Source: Saturnia japonica (lineage: Eukaryota > Arthropoda > Insecta > Lepidoptera > Saturniidae). Taken from it: a stretch of 64,000 nt of DNA. Below, piece by piece: positions 22,940 through 35,345 of the stretch. The stretch lies in contig CM065313.1 in NCBI GenBank assembly GCA_033032175.1, positions 18,453,327 to 18,517,326 of the forward strand. The letters run 5' to 3'. The notes beneath the pieces were generated by a model. That model worked only from the letters and a program-made list of their open reading frames with translations. It had not been told where the DNA came from and ran no database searches. Position 1 is the first letter of the stretch. Every line of letters begins with the position of its first letter. The position numbers and the translations under genes are program-made.

Positions 22940-22990
22940 TGTTGTAGCCTGCTACAAGTCCACTCAGACGAAGTCGCCGACAGAAGCTAG
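22940..22990 (+). mobile_element. Helitron 3'-end fragment
   Basis: CAGACGAAGTCGCCGACAGA followed by AGCTAG|T matches the 3' ends at 30215 and 34953. The 5' part is not recognised. Confidence 0.4.
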
Positions 22991-23559
22991 TAATGCTTAA
23001 TATCAAGTAATTAATAAATTATAGTTGCGATTTAAAGTACCATGCCATAATTTATACTTAAATGCGTTTGTTTACGCCGCACCTTATTCTCTTATCAAGA
23101 ATCAAGTTACCAAAGTTATGCCTCTGGGGTTCCTCACATTTGACTGGCAGATACATTAGATTATTAAATTACCTATTTTATTCAGATACTGTGTCTCTTG
23201 CTGAGACGTTTTAACATAGTTATTGTGAAGTTTAATCAGTTTTATGCAACAAACCATGAATTTATCGGTGATGTGCATACATGACCAATGTTCACTCATA
23301 AAGTACAATTGAATGTGGTGGTCGTAAGCACGTTTGCTATGATAATAATAATAATAATTTATTTATGCAAAGTACAACTGATTTTACATTTAGAAACAAA
23401 AACCAGGGTTCCCTGTATCTTGGCAATCGGTTTACCTCCAAGATAGATATATTCATCGTTGTCGTTCCCATTATTAACAAGGTATGTTGATACAAAAAAG
23501 AGAAAAACACTTAAATAATAATAAAAGAAAAAATAAATAATAATAATAATGTTGCCAAT

Positions 23560-23773
23560 ATGATGCATCGAGGTCCTGGGTTCGTTTCCCAGGTCGAGCA
23601 TAGTGTTATTGGCTTTTTCTATGAAATTCTCAGCAGCAACTTGGAGTTTGGCATTATGCCCGATTAATGACAATTGCTGTTACATGGGACCTAAAAACAT
23701 ACTCGACGAACTGTGGGTGTACATTAGTACACCTCTGCCTAACCCTTCGGGGATACAGGCGTGATGATATGTT
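23560..23773 (+). mobile_element. tRNA-derived SINE, copy 3 (5'-truncated)
   Basis: Begins within the tRNA-like head (GAGGTCCTGGGTTCGTTTCC, B box with one change), then the family body and GGCGTGATGATATG tail. It is preceded by AAT-repeat microsatellite DNA. Confidence 0.75.
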
Positions 23774-23949
23774 ATGTTAATTTGTTTAAAACAAGATTTA
23801 AAAGAATTCCAAATCTTAAATATTATTAAGATTGATACGTAGGTGGTTTCTTTTAAGTAAATTTTAGAAATCAGAATGAATTTGAAATTGTTTTACCACT
23901 TCAAAAATACGAGCAACTAATCATATTTTACCAAAGCTGCAGTTTTCGA

Positions 23950-24026
23950 TATTTCTTCTTCTTCTTCTTCCTAACTTGGCAACCAGTCTTCTTTAATGAA
24001 GACCATTACTGCCATTATCGAGTGAA
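23950..24026 (-). repeat. Short dispersed repeat, inverted to 4440-4505
   Basis: TCTTCTTCTTCTTCC, then CTAACTTGGCAACCAGTC and GACCATTACTGCCATTATCG, is the reverse complement of the 4440-4505 block including the purine/pyrimidine-rich edge. Confidence 0.5.
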
Positions 24027-24054
24027 TTATATTGTCATGTGTTATGACGATTCA

Positions 24055-24295
24055 GTATCCTAACAAGACGGTGGCTCCCTTGTTAGAACTTTCTAGGAAT
24101 TTTTTGTGGGATCTCAGAATTAATGCTTTCAGCTTATATTTATAATCTACCTCACTTATGCACAAAAACCAAACTATATCACGCAAAACGCCAACAATAT
24201 TACATAATATAGGGTCAAAAACCGAAGTTAATGAATTAAAAATAAAAACCACAACATGACACTTCAATATCCCTCCAAAAATTCCTTTTCGATAT
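24055..24295 (+). repeat. Dispersed repeat family Y, copy 2
   Basis: CAAGACGGTGGCTCCCTTG, TTATATTTATAATCTACC, CACTTATGCACAAAAACC and GAAGTTAATGAATTAAA match 10150-10395 closely by eye. Non-coding. Confidence 0.6.
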
Positions 24296-24400
24296 TTGTA
24301 CCGCTTTGAAGGATATGGTTGATCCAAGAGGCATCATAATATAATTTTGATATTTAATAAAGTCATAAAGCCTATATTATATATAACCTTCCCCTACAAA

Positions 24401-24908
24401 TCTATACTTTTTAATAAAATTGAAGCCTCTGTTTGTAATGTCAAAATAACAGCTTTTTACTAAATGCATATGAAAGTATATACGATACATATAACAAATA
24501 ACCCATTTTTTTAATTTTTGTCTGTCTATCTGTTTGTTCTGGGTAATCTCCGAAACGGTTGGACCGATTTTGACGGGACTTTCACTGATAGATAGCTGAT
24601 GATATAGGGAGTAACTTAGGCTACTTTTATTTTAGAAAAATAAATAGGGATCCGCGCAAATAAAAAAGGAATTAGGTAAAACTACTTTTCTAGGGCTACA
24701 TTTTACTCTGAGTAAACTTTTAGAAGTTATTTCAAATTTATGTTATACATTATTTTAGATCACAAAAAGCCATATAAGGCCATTTAAGGGTCACCCACAA
24801 TAAATAAGCATTTATGTCTTTAAAATAACTAGGAGCGGAGGTAGCACGACGTGTACCCGATCGACGACATTCTGTAGTTCACGTGAGCGTAGTCACGGGC
24901 ACAGCTAG
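24401..24908 (+). mobile_element. Non-autonomous Helitron, family H, full length
   Basis: Starts A|TCTATACTTTTTAATAAAAT and ends GGGCACAGCTAG|T. A hairpin CGTGA/TCACG (24882-24886 with 24893-24897) stands 7 bases before CTAG. Internal landmarks GTCTGTTTGTAATGTC, ACTAAATGCATATGAAAG and GGTTGGACCGATTTTGAC are shared with 31454-31788, 35780-36131, 47553-48067 and 55003-55521. No protein coded. Confidence 0.75.
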
Positions 24909-26649
24909 TCTTTAATATAACTAATAAAATAAAATAAAAATACTTACGTGACATTGCCAATTGTATTTAATACATTAGAGAATTGCTTTCGCAAACCGAC
25001 GCGTTTTGCAATTAGCAGGAAATGAGCAACAAATTCGAATATGCGGGCTCGCGGTTACCGGCCGCGTCATTTGCAACTTGTATTGAGTACCGTATTTGTG
25101 CGGTCAACATAATATTTACGCTGAACGGTCCCTGATTATTACCACTCAGCATCGAATATGAGTTCACAAATTATATATAAATATAATTCAATCAAAGTAA
25201 TAATAATAATTTTTTGGAACCATAAATTATCTCACAAATAACAAAAATGTACGATATTAGCCACATTAGTGAAAACTATGTCGCAGCCAATAGCGCCCAT
25301 TTCCAGGCAATACAACAAACAGTGGGGTCTGCGTTCATAATACAATGTAAATACAACTAAACAATACAACAATTTTACATTTTTCAATTAAACTAACAAT
25401 ATTTAGAGATGTAGAGTGTATACGTGTATTTATGTGTATGTATTGTGTATGTGCGTGCATGCGTGTGGGTGTGGGTGCGTATGTGTGTGTGTGTGTAGGT
25501 GTGTGTAGGCGGGTGACTGTTGCTTGAATGGGTGGTTGTGTGTGTTTGAAACGAAATTGATGTTAAGGTTTAATAATTTCTTCGGTTTCCTCATAGCTAA
25601 GTGTGAGAAGCCAATGAGCGATGCGCATTTTGCATTTATGATAGGTAAGGGGGAAAATCTTTAGCTCTTTGTTAAGTTTATTATATAAAACTGGACTCAG
25701 GAAATGAAATAGTCTTCTAACTACAGCGAGACTGGTAAGATCGATTTTACAAACTATGTCAGTTCTGCGTTTCTAATTATATGTATTTAGAACAAAACTG
25801 AGGGTAGAGTGTTGACGGAGAACAGCATTTAGAAGAAAGGATTGCCTAACTGTGGGAATTCGCCACAGGGCATATAATTCATTCGTAGTTATATTTTATT
25901 TAAAGTGAAATAATAGTTAGATTTATGTTTTTCAAGGCAAATTCGGGAAGTGAGAAGAAATAAAATCGATAGGGCCATAAGTCATGAGTCATTATCAAAT
26001 TAAATTTAATTTTTTCAATAAATGGTCAACGTGAGACTTTATTTTCAACTTTATCCTTGAAAGTTATTTATCGTCGGACCGTGTTACAACGCAAACACAA
26101 GGGCCTTAATTTGCATTTATCTTATTAGGGTTGTCTAATTTTATTTAATACAAGTTCGTCCATTACAGTACATGTACACATACTATAATTTTTGATACTT
26201 TATTAATATAACGTTCAATTGTTTTGCTTGCTGTATTAACAATTTCGGTTTCTCCGAGTGATCGCTAGAGGGCTTATTAGTAGAGGTATAGACAACCGAA
26301 AACATACACGAAAATTACCCAAAATCATTCATAAAAATTTCAAGCTCTCTCAAATATACAAAACTACTATACTTTGACTAAATATAAAAATTTATGATCA
26401 TTAACTGGACCGAAAGCCGCGGCCCACGTGGTTCTTGTTAATAATTTTAGCAAAACAGCTGTTTCAGCGTTATAGCGACTTATAACAAACTGACCTTAGG
26501 CCTGTAATTCTTTATCACATTTCGGCCGAAAGACGTCGTCTGTATATCTGTTTGCTACTTACTTTCTACCATTAAAATAATCTGTATTTATCTAGATGCC
26601 TCACCTAAGTGTTTCGTAAAGTGTAAATGCTCTTTAGCATATTCTTGAA
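24909..26649. other. No gene seen; one microsatellite
   Basis: AT-rich DNA without a supported coding region. It contains the GT-rich tract at 25421-25512. Confidence 0.4.
25421..25512. repeat. Imperfect GT microsatellite
   Basis: About 90 bases of interrupted TG/TGTA/TGCG repeats including a pure GTGTGTGTGTGTG core. Alternating purine-pyrimidine sequence of this kind is prone to length change. Confidence 0.85.
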
Positions 26650-26925
26650 GCAATTATGGCTCAGTTGCAGCATGTACGGAAATAGCGGCGACTGAAGTGT
26701 GTTCAAATCCCTGCAATGAGCGTTAGCTTTCAGTGAAAAACATCATGATGGAACCATAGCATAGTGGTAGTGATTTTTCTAATACTCGACTGGGTAGCTA
26801 CCACCCTCAAGTTTAAAATCAGCCGCCAAGCACCAATAGGCTTAGCGAGCTACCCATCTTGGCTCACATCGTCACTTAAGATCAGGTGAGTTTGTAACCG
26901 TAACGCTAAACTTATAACGATAAAA
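26650..26925 (+). mobile_element. SINE-like repeat, second family, copy 4 (longest)
   Basis: Head with GTGTTCAAATCCCTGCAATG (B-box-like GTTCAAATCC), then TTTCAGTGAAAAACATC, CATAGTGGTAG, TTTTTCTAATACTCGACTGG, TAGCTACCACC, CCAAGCACCAATAGG, CATCGTCACTTAAGATCAGG, AACGCTAAAC and an A-run. Pieces recur at 12840, 46500-46625, 47290 and 63370. Confidence 0.6.
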
Positions 26926-27399
26926 AAAAACACCGTCAATAATTTTAAACAAAGATATATTACACAAATAAGTGTAACGTATTTAAAACAAGGATAATAA
27001 AATTAAATTTCTGAACTATATATTTGTCAGCCTCAAGCAAATGAATATTTAAGGCTCCTTGATATTAAAATAATCATCGATATTAAAATAATGATTTTAC
27101 GTTGACATTTGTAGATTAATGTATTCATTCAGTGTTATTTTTTGTTGTCGCTCATTGAACGTGGTATCGTTTTTAGTATTATCCTCGCAGGGGACTGGTG
27201 GTTAACTTCGCTCGCCACGTTTATCCTCGTCAACGGCAACTCAAGCCTAGTTCCGTTCCTACAGTGTGGAGCCCTTAAATTTAGCAGCCGCTCGCGCAAT
27301 ACAAGTGACACTGCACTTGCAATAACTAACTACCAACAAACACCATTACACTATACCTCACACTTGTGCACACCACACAGGTACATAGGTTCTGTAAGG
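26926..27399. other. No gene called; GC-richer patch
   Basis: A 95-codon frame (27142-27429) covers the GC-richer part but runs into the poly-T start of a family X repeat and has no recognised motif. I see no evidence for a gene. Confidence 0.35.
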
Positions 27400-27660
27400 G
27401 ACTTTTTTTTCTTTTTTTGTACTGATTAGTTTAGACAAAAAATAACATATACACAATATGTTCTTTCCTTCCTTCCAAGAGGCAGGAACATGTATATATG
27501 TATATTTTAGTTTAGACTGAGTTTCTACGGATAGGGAATTAGCCATTTCGCGACTTAATTGCAACTACGTCAACAGCCAAAACCGAGGTTCGGCCACTTG
27601 AAGCTCGATGAAGCTCTAAAAACCTTCTGCGGCTCCAAGGCCCTTATGGCTAACAGTAGA
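27400..27660 (-). repeat. Dispersed repeat family X, copy 5 (inverted)
   Basis: In reverse it gives GTTAGCCATAAGGGCC, CTCGGTTTTGGC, GCAATTAAGTCGCG, CTAATTCCCTAT and the AGGAAGGAA block, matching 17428-17700. A T-rich run stands at its left edge. Confidence 0.6.
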
Positions 27661-29705
27661 GACAATCCAATGTGGGTGGTATTGAATACAACTTCGGGTT
27701 GGGCTCCAATCCTACAGTGAGCTTGAGCCATCAAAAAAGAAAAATATTATTATGATGATATATTTGTGGGGCGTTCAGTAACTGATTTGCTACCATCTTC
27801 AAGTGGAAAATCTAACTCCACGGCATTTGTATTTGTATCGCATTGGTGCTATGTTTGTGCTATTATATATTTATGTGTTTTATATGTGCGTTTGTGATGA
27901 TCAGGTTAATTTTATCCGGGAAAATAATTTAGTACAATATATAATACAGGCCAATTGCATTTTTTTATATAATGTTATAGAAATAAGTAATTTCTTACTT
28001 TACTAAAATAAATCCTTTATATGGTACTTCTACCTCGGAAGGCGTTAATATGAAGAACTTGTGAAACTTGCGTAGTGTTTTGCTTTTAAGCAAACTTGCT
28101 AAGCACAGTGATGACTCTTTGATGCTAATATTGATATAATACATTATGCAATGAACTATGTTTTGCTAACACTGCGCTCGTTTATCTGCTCTTTTTATGT
28201 ATAAAGATAATTCAATAAATAAGAATTGTTCACTTAAAATTATTGATTAAAACCAAGGACATAAATTCAGAGTTTTTAGAGTAAGAAATGTTTTTATTTT
28301 TTTATTTACATAATTACGTATACACAAGCTTTGAAGTATATTCGTTTCAAACGATGTTTATATACTTTTTCGTTTATTTTGTACGTTAATTTATTAACGT
28401 GTAAGTACATATATTAAATTCCACTTATGTCTATAAGGTTGTTCTTTGACACAGTAAGGCTCTGTTTATACACTTCAAATAAGTATTTTCTTCACGTGAT
28501 CACTGCCTAATAAATTGGATTCCTTTATTGTTCAAATTAATTCTACACAATACTAGCAATATCCCGTGACTTTTTTCGCGTTAGTCGACCACCATCGAAT
28601 AAAAATCAGTCCATACCATCATGATCTAAGTTTTCTGAGTCATTAGCGACAAATATATTTGTTTAAATCCATAAAGGTGCTGCATTTGTCGTATGTGTGT
28701 ATGTTTGTAAATACGTAGAAAGAAGAAAAAAGGATTTAAGGTAAAATAGAGATGGTAAAAATATTAATGAAATGATGATCTTTTATTCAAAATCACAATA
28801 ATTATAAATGCTTGTAACTCGTAAGTTTGTTTCGTATTCTTCTCAGCAAAGCCTTTTATTTGATACCCGTATCATGGGGATGCATAAAGAACAACTGGTT
28901 CGAAATCTTTGGGAGTCCGCTATATTGTATTTAGAATAACATGACTCACCTAATATTGTCATCCAAACTAAACGTGTATGCAAAATTTCAGCTCAGTCGG
29001 TTGTTTATTACTATTTTAAATTTCAGTTGCAAAATTTGACCCATACTAAAAAGGCAAGTTAAATAAAATATTGTAAAAAAGGAAGATATATAGTTATGTA
29101 TGTAATATATAAATTCATATCGAGTTCGACACTGTACTACAATTATGAAACGTGGAAGCAAGTTACAACAAAAGTCAACTTGACGTGTGGCTTTGCATAC
29201 GCTCAGCGAATACCCGCTTATGATATAAGTTCCTTCCATCAATTTCCAGTATTCACTGAACTTCTCTCAGTATCTCTGAATTTCTGTTAACGATTATCTA
29301 CTAACTGAAACGCTTTGTAGGACTTTTATTAATGTACAGACGGTTACAACGGTGTTTAGAAAAGTATTATATATAAATAAATAAAATAAAATTTCGTTTC
29401 AATGTAATTGTAATTGTATTTTGTCTAGACACGTTTTATGATTTTTTTTGAAAACTAAATTTAAACTGGTTACCTGGTAAATTAAACGCGAATGATAGAA
29501 GTAAGTATGCTGAGCTACTGAATCAACGAATTAAAAGTTTATTTCATTATTTAGTGCACACATTCTTGAATTTAATTGTTCACGACATTCTATTCCAGCT
29601 AACCAGCGGAAATGTGAATAAAAATCATAGTGAAAATTATAAAAAAATCAAGAACTAGCCAACTCCTAAGTATCCAGTACCTATAAACAGTATCAGATAT
29701 CCTAC
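27661..29705. other. AT-rich DNA, no gene seen
   Basis: Several 60-95 codon frames exist on both strands, often overlapping, with no conserved motif. No RNA gene or repeat recognised. Confidence 0.4.
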
Positions 29706-29870
29706 TAATTTTACAAGCGCGAAAGTTTGTGTATATGAATGGATGTTTGTTACTCTTTCCCTTAAAAAATTATAAATGGATTTTAATGAAACTTTACAAT
29801 AATATAGCGTATACATTAGAATAATACACAGGCTATAATTTACAAAGATATTGTGTGAATTGTTCAAAAT
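29706..29870 (+). mobile_element. Helitron-like 5' fragment (Lep1-like)
   Basis: ACAAGCGCGAAAGTTTGTGT, ATGGATGTTTGTTACTCTTT, a GGATTTTAATGAAACTTTAC block and ACACAGGCTATAATTTA follow the usual order of the 5' half of these lepidopteran elements (from memory). No 3' CTAG end is seen. Confidence 0.5.
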
Positions 29871-30126
29871 ATAACGATAAGTGTTCAGTAAGTAGGAAAA
29901 ATGCGAGCTAATCTGGCGTGCGCTCCAAAAACCGTTACATTAACACGTATAATATATATATAATGGAAATATTTTTCTTAAATAATCTTACAAAAAAGCT
30001 CGCAATAGCATATATCTATCTTTTATGTGTAAGCCATTATAACCAATTTAGGAAACCATAAATACATTAACAATTGACAATTGATTTCTAATTCACATTT
30101 GGTAGTAAGAAATAGATCCTTATCAT

Positions 30127-30215
30127 TCTAATATTATAAACCCAAAAGTTTGTGTGGATGGATAAGTTACTCGAAATACTATTCCTGCGCAGACGAAGTC
30201 GCAGGCACCAGCTAG
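30127..30215 (+). mobile_element. Short internally deleted Helitron with 3' hairpin
   Basis: 5' TCTAATATTATAAAC and AAAGTTTGTGTGGATG join directly to a 3' end. A hairpin CCTGCG/CGCAGG stands 6 bases before CTAG|T (30212-30215). At about 89 bp it is the smallest element here with both ends. Confidence 0.6.
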
Positions 30216-30834
30216 TAATCTATAAATTCATAAACAGTGTACTAAATAAATAATTAAATACATACAAAAAACTTACATTATATACTAACATACATATATT
30301 ATTATATATATAGGTATGATATATTATATTATTCACTGTGTTTTATCTAGTTTGGTACAATTATACAACCTGGTAATAATGCCATGTCATTTTCAGCAGT
30401 TCAAACCGCATGCAAGTGAGGCTATCTGACGATACCAAGGAGTTTTTCGATAATTTCATTTGTAACTTGTAACTTTATGTAAATCGTAATTTTTCAACAG
30501 TCTCATGGATTAAGGTTACCCATTCATGTTTCTTTCCCGTTCTTTCTTACCACACAAATTGATTTTGAAATATCCATAGTTTTAGGCCTCGAATACACGG
30601 ACGCCTTTCAAATACGCGTTAAATATGCATTTGTAATAGGTTAAAAGGCAGTTCCGTGTACCTTTTTTAAAGCGATTTTTCCTTTTTATTCAAGCCCAGC
30701 TTTGAACGTAAGTGTGTATTGCACTTTAAGATTTCTGTCGAATTTTTGATACCCAATTTCAAATGTAAATTTATAAATATCATTTGATTGTAAGTTTTTT
30801 TAGCTCTATTCAAGGAAGCTACATTTGCATAATT

Positions 30835-30965
30835 AGATATCATCATCAACATCATCATCTCAGCGGAAAGACGTCCACTGTTCTTCTGGTCTTCTGGTAC
30901 GTGGCCGCCACTCAAGAACTCTCAGAGCCCATCGGCAATTCATCCACAGATATAGGATTGCTAAA
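30835..30965 (-). pseudogene. RTE-type LINE tail fragment
   Basis: On the minus strand the translation includes LRVLEWRPRTRRPEEQWTSF, matching the LEWRPR...WT region of the RTE copy at 7306-7590 with an internal deletion. The sequence then runs into GATGATGATGTTGATGA, the usual 3' repeat tail of that clade. 5'-truncated and dead. Confidence 0.65.
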
Positions 30966-31453
30966 TTTATCAGAAATCATTATTAATTAATTATATAATT
31001 ATAAAACAGTTCTGTTCGAAACTGTACGTATGCAGTGCACTAAGAACAAAGTCGACGAGTTATAATGAACAACTTATAAGCTGGACCGAGTTAATCCTAG
31101 ATTTAAGACCGTTCTCTCAATTTATCCGCGTATTGCGAGATGAAATGGAGAGTAAAAGTACTCAGATAGAGTTTTATAATGTATAGTATGATTTCCAACA
31201 AAGATGGAAAAATAAAATAAACTTCTTAACTTTAAACAAACTCATTTTAAAACTGCAGAAGCCATATTTTAAGACAAATTTCTTTGTTATTAGTTACTTA
31301 TAATTATAATAATAATATACTTAATAATCTTTACAACTGAAACATATATTTTTAATAATACATATTTTAATTTTGCCAATATTGGCTTTTTACGAAAATT
31401 TCCACGAAATCTTTTTGCAATCCACATTCACGTTCCTTCGGCTCTATTTTTTA
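30966..31453. other. No gene seen
   Basis: AT-rich; nothing recognised. Confidence 0.4.
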
Positions 31454-31788
31454 CTAACTATGCCCACGACTTCGTTCGCGTGGAGTACAGAATGCTGTCG
31501 ATCGGGCATACGAGCGAATCATGCTACACCCGCCCCTGGCTATTTGCTTATTATGGGTGATCCTTAGAAGAAAGACATAATTATTATGCTCTCGCTGAAT
31601 TTTTAGTAAGTTGCTCCTTATAACTATCTGTCAGTGAAAGCCACCTCAAAATCGGTCCAACCGTTTCAGACAATAAATTTTGTTAGACTTTTTGTAATAT
31701 GTATCTTATATACTTTCATATGCATTTAGTAAAAAGCTGTTATTTTAACATTACAAACAGACACTTAAATTTTATTAATTGTATAAAT
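31454..31788 (-). mobile_element. Non-autonomous Helitron, family H (degenerate ends)
   Basis: In reverse it reads TATAC-like 5' end, AAGTGTCTGTTTGTAATGTT, ACTAAATGCATATGAAAG, GGTTGGACCGATTTTGAGG and GAACGAAGTCGTGGGCAT near the 3' end. Termini are decayed (TTAG instead of CTAG). Confidence 0.6.
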
Positions 31789-33571
31789 ATCGTCCATTCA
31801 TCTACTTTGTGGTCGTTCTTTTTTTCCTTTCCCATCTGATATATTTTGTCTATACTATAGAGTTCCGTTACTAATAATGAAAAATCGGAACCATTATAGA
31901 ATTACTTGGTATATATTTCGTATGTCAAGACTAAGTTTAAGTTAAAATTAATATTATATACTTAGTACTATGACCTAAAAGTACTGTAAAAAATCAAGTT
32001 TCTATAACAATTACAATAACGAGATGCATACTGAATGTCTCACTCACTGAGCGATTATTAAACCTATGTGATACTTCCTATGTGATGTCATAATATATTT
32101 ATGAAATTATAGTCTTAAATTTTGGCACGATGTAAGCTTTTTTGGTGTATAAATAAAAAAGTGTCTGTTTGTAATGTAAAAATAACAGCGTTTTACTAAA
32201 AATGCATATCAAAGTAAATACGGTAATTATATTAACAAAACAATTTTAGAGACATTTTAACTGGCAGATAGCTGATGTTATATGGAATAACTTAGGCTAA
32301 TTTTATTTTAGTTAAATAAAAAATGACACACCGCCGTTGGTGGAAGCGAAGACACAACAATACAAAAAGCATTATGTATTCCACGCAAATAATGCATTTC
32401 AAATTTTATCTGGATTTCATACAGGAGAAAGTTAAGTTTGCTGTTCATTTCATAAGTGTATTAGATCGGAGAATGTAAGGATAATATCTGTTGGCTGGGT
32501 AAGTCAATGGAACCCTAAAACTATAAGAGATAGAGAAATATTTTCTAAAGAACCATGACATCGACAGTAAATACACGAAAAAATGCATTCATCGATTTAA
32601 AAACAAAGCCGGAAACCGAACCTAATCATAAAAAAAACTTATGCAATTTCTTTTTTGATAATTATTGTTAGTGTAGAAGGTATAAATGTTGCTGAGTAAA
32701 CCTGTATCTAAAACTAAAAGAAAACGCTGAATTTACCTAGTTTATTTATAAATGTTTAAAATTACTACATTACAATATCGATTAGAATAACCAATTCTTT
32801 TAGGTATCTTGTTTGTATTTTCAACGGATGAATTTGCTTTAAAATGGTCTCTGCCATAGGTACTAATATGGTATCTTTAACGGTGTCGCGGCTGGTTTTC
32901 TATACTTCATCTTTAAGTTAACCCCACAAGGAATAATCAAGGGGGAACCTCGCTTATAGCAATGCGTTTTTATTGAAAGTTATTATTTAAGAAGTCTTGT
33001 TGCGATTCGAATATGGCAAGAAAAACTATGTCAAGTTACATTTCATTTAACTAGTGAGTTGGAGTTCTTCATATTAAGATGGTATTTTCATGATAATAAG
33101 AAGTTTCTTCCTCTCCAAGTTGATTAAAGGCTCTATAGAGACACCGAATCTTTTATCGTCTTTGTCATTTACTGTCCCAAGATAATTACTAAGAACGGCT
33201 ATTTTTAACCTTTTTGCAACACAAAGAATGCTCTCTAAGATAAGGTATAATGCTCCCATAGAGCGAATAACGAATTTTATTAACATACCCCAAAAATCAA
33301 ACAAGCTATATACATTTTACATGATGACATTCCTGCAATCAAAAATTATTTTGCTCAGTAGTTTACCATTTATTAGAATTTAAGATTTTTTATTTGTTTG
33401 TTACCTTTGAATTTGCTTTCTCTTCTGTTTCTTGTTACTCGTTATATTCTGTTTAACATGTAGTCTACACTTTTAATTATAGTAGCACTAAGCGATGTCC
33501 TGTGTTTATTTGTCTTTACTTGTTTTAGTGTTTATTAACCTAGGTGTTCAAATAAATAAATAAATACTATT
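31789..33571. other. No gene seen; Helitron fragment inside
   Basis: AT-rich. A family H 5' part (GTGTCTGTTTGTAATGTAAA onward) covers about 32143-32330. The stretch 33400-33570 ends in AAATAAATAAATAAATA and may be a LINE 3' tail; this is inference. Confidence 0.4.
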
Positions 33572-33745
33572 TTGCTCTGTAAAATTTTTCATGGACGTTT
33601 GAACAACATGCGCATGCGCAATGTTATTAGCATCGAGGCAGATGCTGACGCATGGTGGTGTGAAGTCGTCGATTCTAGCTTCAGCAAATATACCTGACGC
33701 GCTGCAGAATCCCAAAAACATCCTAAACGTATTTTTACAAAGCAT
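33572..33745 (-). pseudogene. LINE reverse-transcriptase ORF C-terminal fragment
   Basis: The minus-strand frame reads NTFRMFLGFCSASGIFAEAR then IDDF. The signature FRMLLGLP-CSASGMFAEARxDDF is one I associate with the C-terminal part of RT ORFs of several lepidopteran LINEs. After IDDF the frame degenerates. No RT core is present, so this is a truncated relic. The clade is not determined. Confidence 0.55.
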
Positions 33746-34319
33746 ACGTAGAGTGTTGTAGGCCTGCTTACACCTAAAACAAAAACGTAGTCAAAATCCG
33801 ATAATCAGAATTTCAATTTAAAGAAAATATAAATACTCGAAAAGAAGAAATTAAAAGTTTTACTCAAATAAATCCTTAATCGTCTTTAGGGATAACAGGT
33901 TTTCCCTTAACGTAATAGAACAATAAAAGGGACAATGTAATTCCGAAATCCGTCTACTTCGGATATTAAAACAAAAAAATAAAAGTAGAGATATTATTTA
34001 GATATTAATATAAATTCATTGGTACAGATTTTCCGTACGGTTACACAAGGCGGGATTTAATCTCGGTTAAGATGAAAGACTGCTTCCATCCTATCAGATT
34101 TATTCTAATGGCGGATTTGCCTACACGTTCGTATTTTATAACTTTCTGTTAATATAATATTCTTTATGTCTTTGATTTAACTTAGGATTGGTACTGAACA
34201 AATAAGCCTTTTTTGCTTATGTGCTCTTTTAATATTATTAGCATACTGTTTTTTTAATATATTTATTATATTTCATTAAAAGAACATCACTAATAACATA
34301 TCGACTCATACAAAGGACG
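33746..34319. other. No gene seen
   Basis: AT-rich; nothing recognised. Confidence 0.4.
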
Positions 34320-34765
34320 TAAAGACCATTTTGGACATTGTTTACAGTTACAACGCCACGTCGCCGAACGAGGACGTGATCTCGCAGAAGGAGACCGCAG
34401 AGATGGCTTGCGAGGAGGATCCGATTAGCGGCCCTCTCCAACATAGACGAGCGGGTGGTAGCCTAGGCGAACCAGGGAAGCCGGATCGGGGAGCCCGTCT
34501 TTTCATTGCATAGGTTCGATGGACGGGCGAGACAGTTAAGGTTGTACCGAACTATCTTCTGTAGACCGAGGGCCGTGCTTTAGCCGGGCCGGCCATCGGG
34601 GTGACGCGGTAGAATGCTACTAGTGGCTTCACGTCATCCCATTACGACGGTGGATGGTACATCATGAAGTTTTAGTGAGTAGAAGTCTCACATAACCACT
34701 CACTCCTTTGAGCGCTTGTGTACCCATGACTGGTTTCTCCACGTTAAAAAAGGAACTAACTTGTA
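34320..34765 (+). mobile_element. GC-rich retroposon-like block with A-rich end
   Basis: Sharply more GC-rich than its surroundings, with a hard right edge after CTCCACGTTAAAAAAGG. The first part is open for 60 codons (MDIVYSYNATSPNEDVISQK onward, ending at 34513); the remainder has stops in all frames. Composition, abrupt edge and A-rich end suggest the 3' part of a GC-rich LINE. I do not recognise the family. Confidence 0.4.
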
Positions 34766-34904
34766 CAAATCTTTACGTAAGAATAAAGTGTTATACTTCC
34801 ACCTTTCTGACTTTCTCTCTATCTTTAATAAGCCCGTCACTGATTTTCTTTTGGTAAAAAATAATTGTCACGAAATTAGATGAAATCTTAAAGAAACAAA
34901 CACC

Positions 34905-34953
34905 CTACTAACAATAATTATTCTACGCAGACGAAGTCACACATGCCAGCTAG
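34905..34953 (+). mobile_element. Helitron 3'-end fragment
   Basis: ATTCTACGCAGACGAAGTCA, then CACATGCCAGCTAG|T, matches the 3' end at 30215. Confidence 0.45.
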
Positions 34954-35159
34954 TTAACTATATTATACGTGTGTGTACGTGTGTGCGTACGAGTATCAAG
35001 ATTCGAGCAGAGGAGCATTGGTGCGTGTTGTCATTTTTTTTATGATATATAAAAACAATATTACATCGATGTGTTTTATACGAATTGGACTAATTGCTTT
35101 TGAAATAATTTTTTACTTATTTTATTTTTAGTATCGTAGTTCTTCCCGGGGTTTCCCCG

Positions 35160-35345
35160 AACGCACACATTTTTAACCGACTACAAAAAAAAACACAGAG
35201 GGTACTCGATTCGAATGTATTTTTTTATGAATGTTCAGCCATAACTTCTTTGTTTAATTTGGATAATTTTTTTTTGTTGTAAATGGGATCAAGGCTGGTT
35301 CCATTTTAATTTCATTGGCATTGGACCTTCGACTTCAAAGATACA
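35160..35345 (+). repeat. Dispersed repeat family W, copy 3
   Basis: Starts TTTTTAACCGACTACAAAAA and contains ATGAATGTTCAGCCATAACT and TTCCATTTTAATTTCATTGG, the reverse of 6120-6290. Non-coding. Confidence 0.55.
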
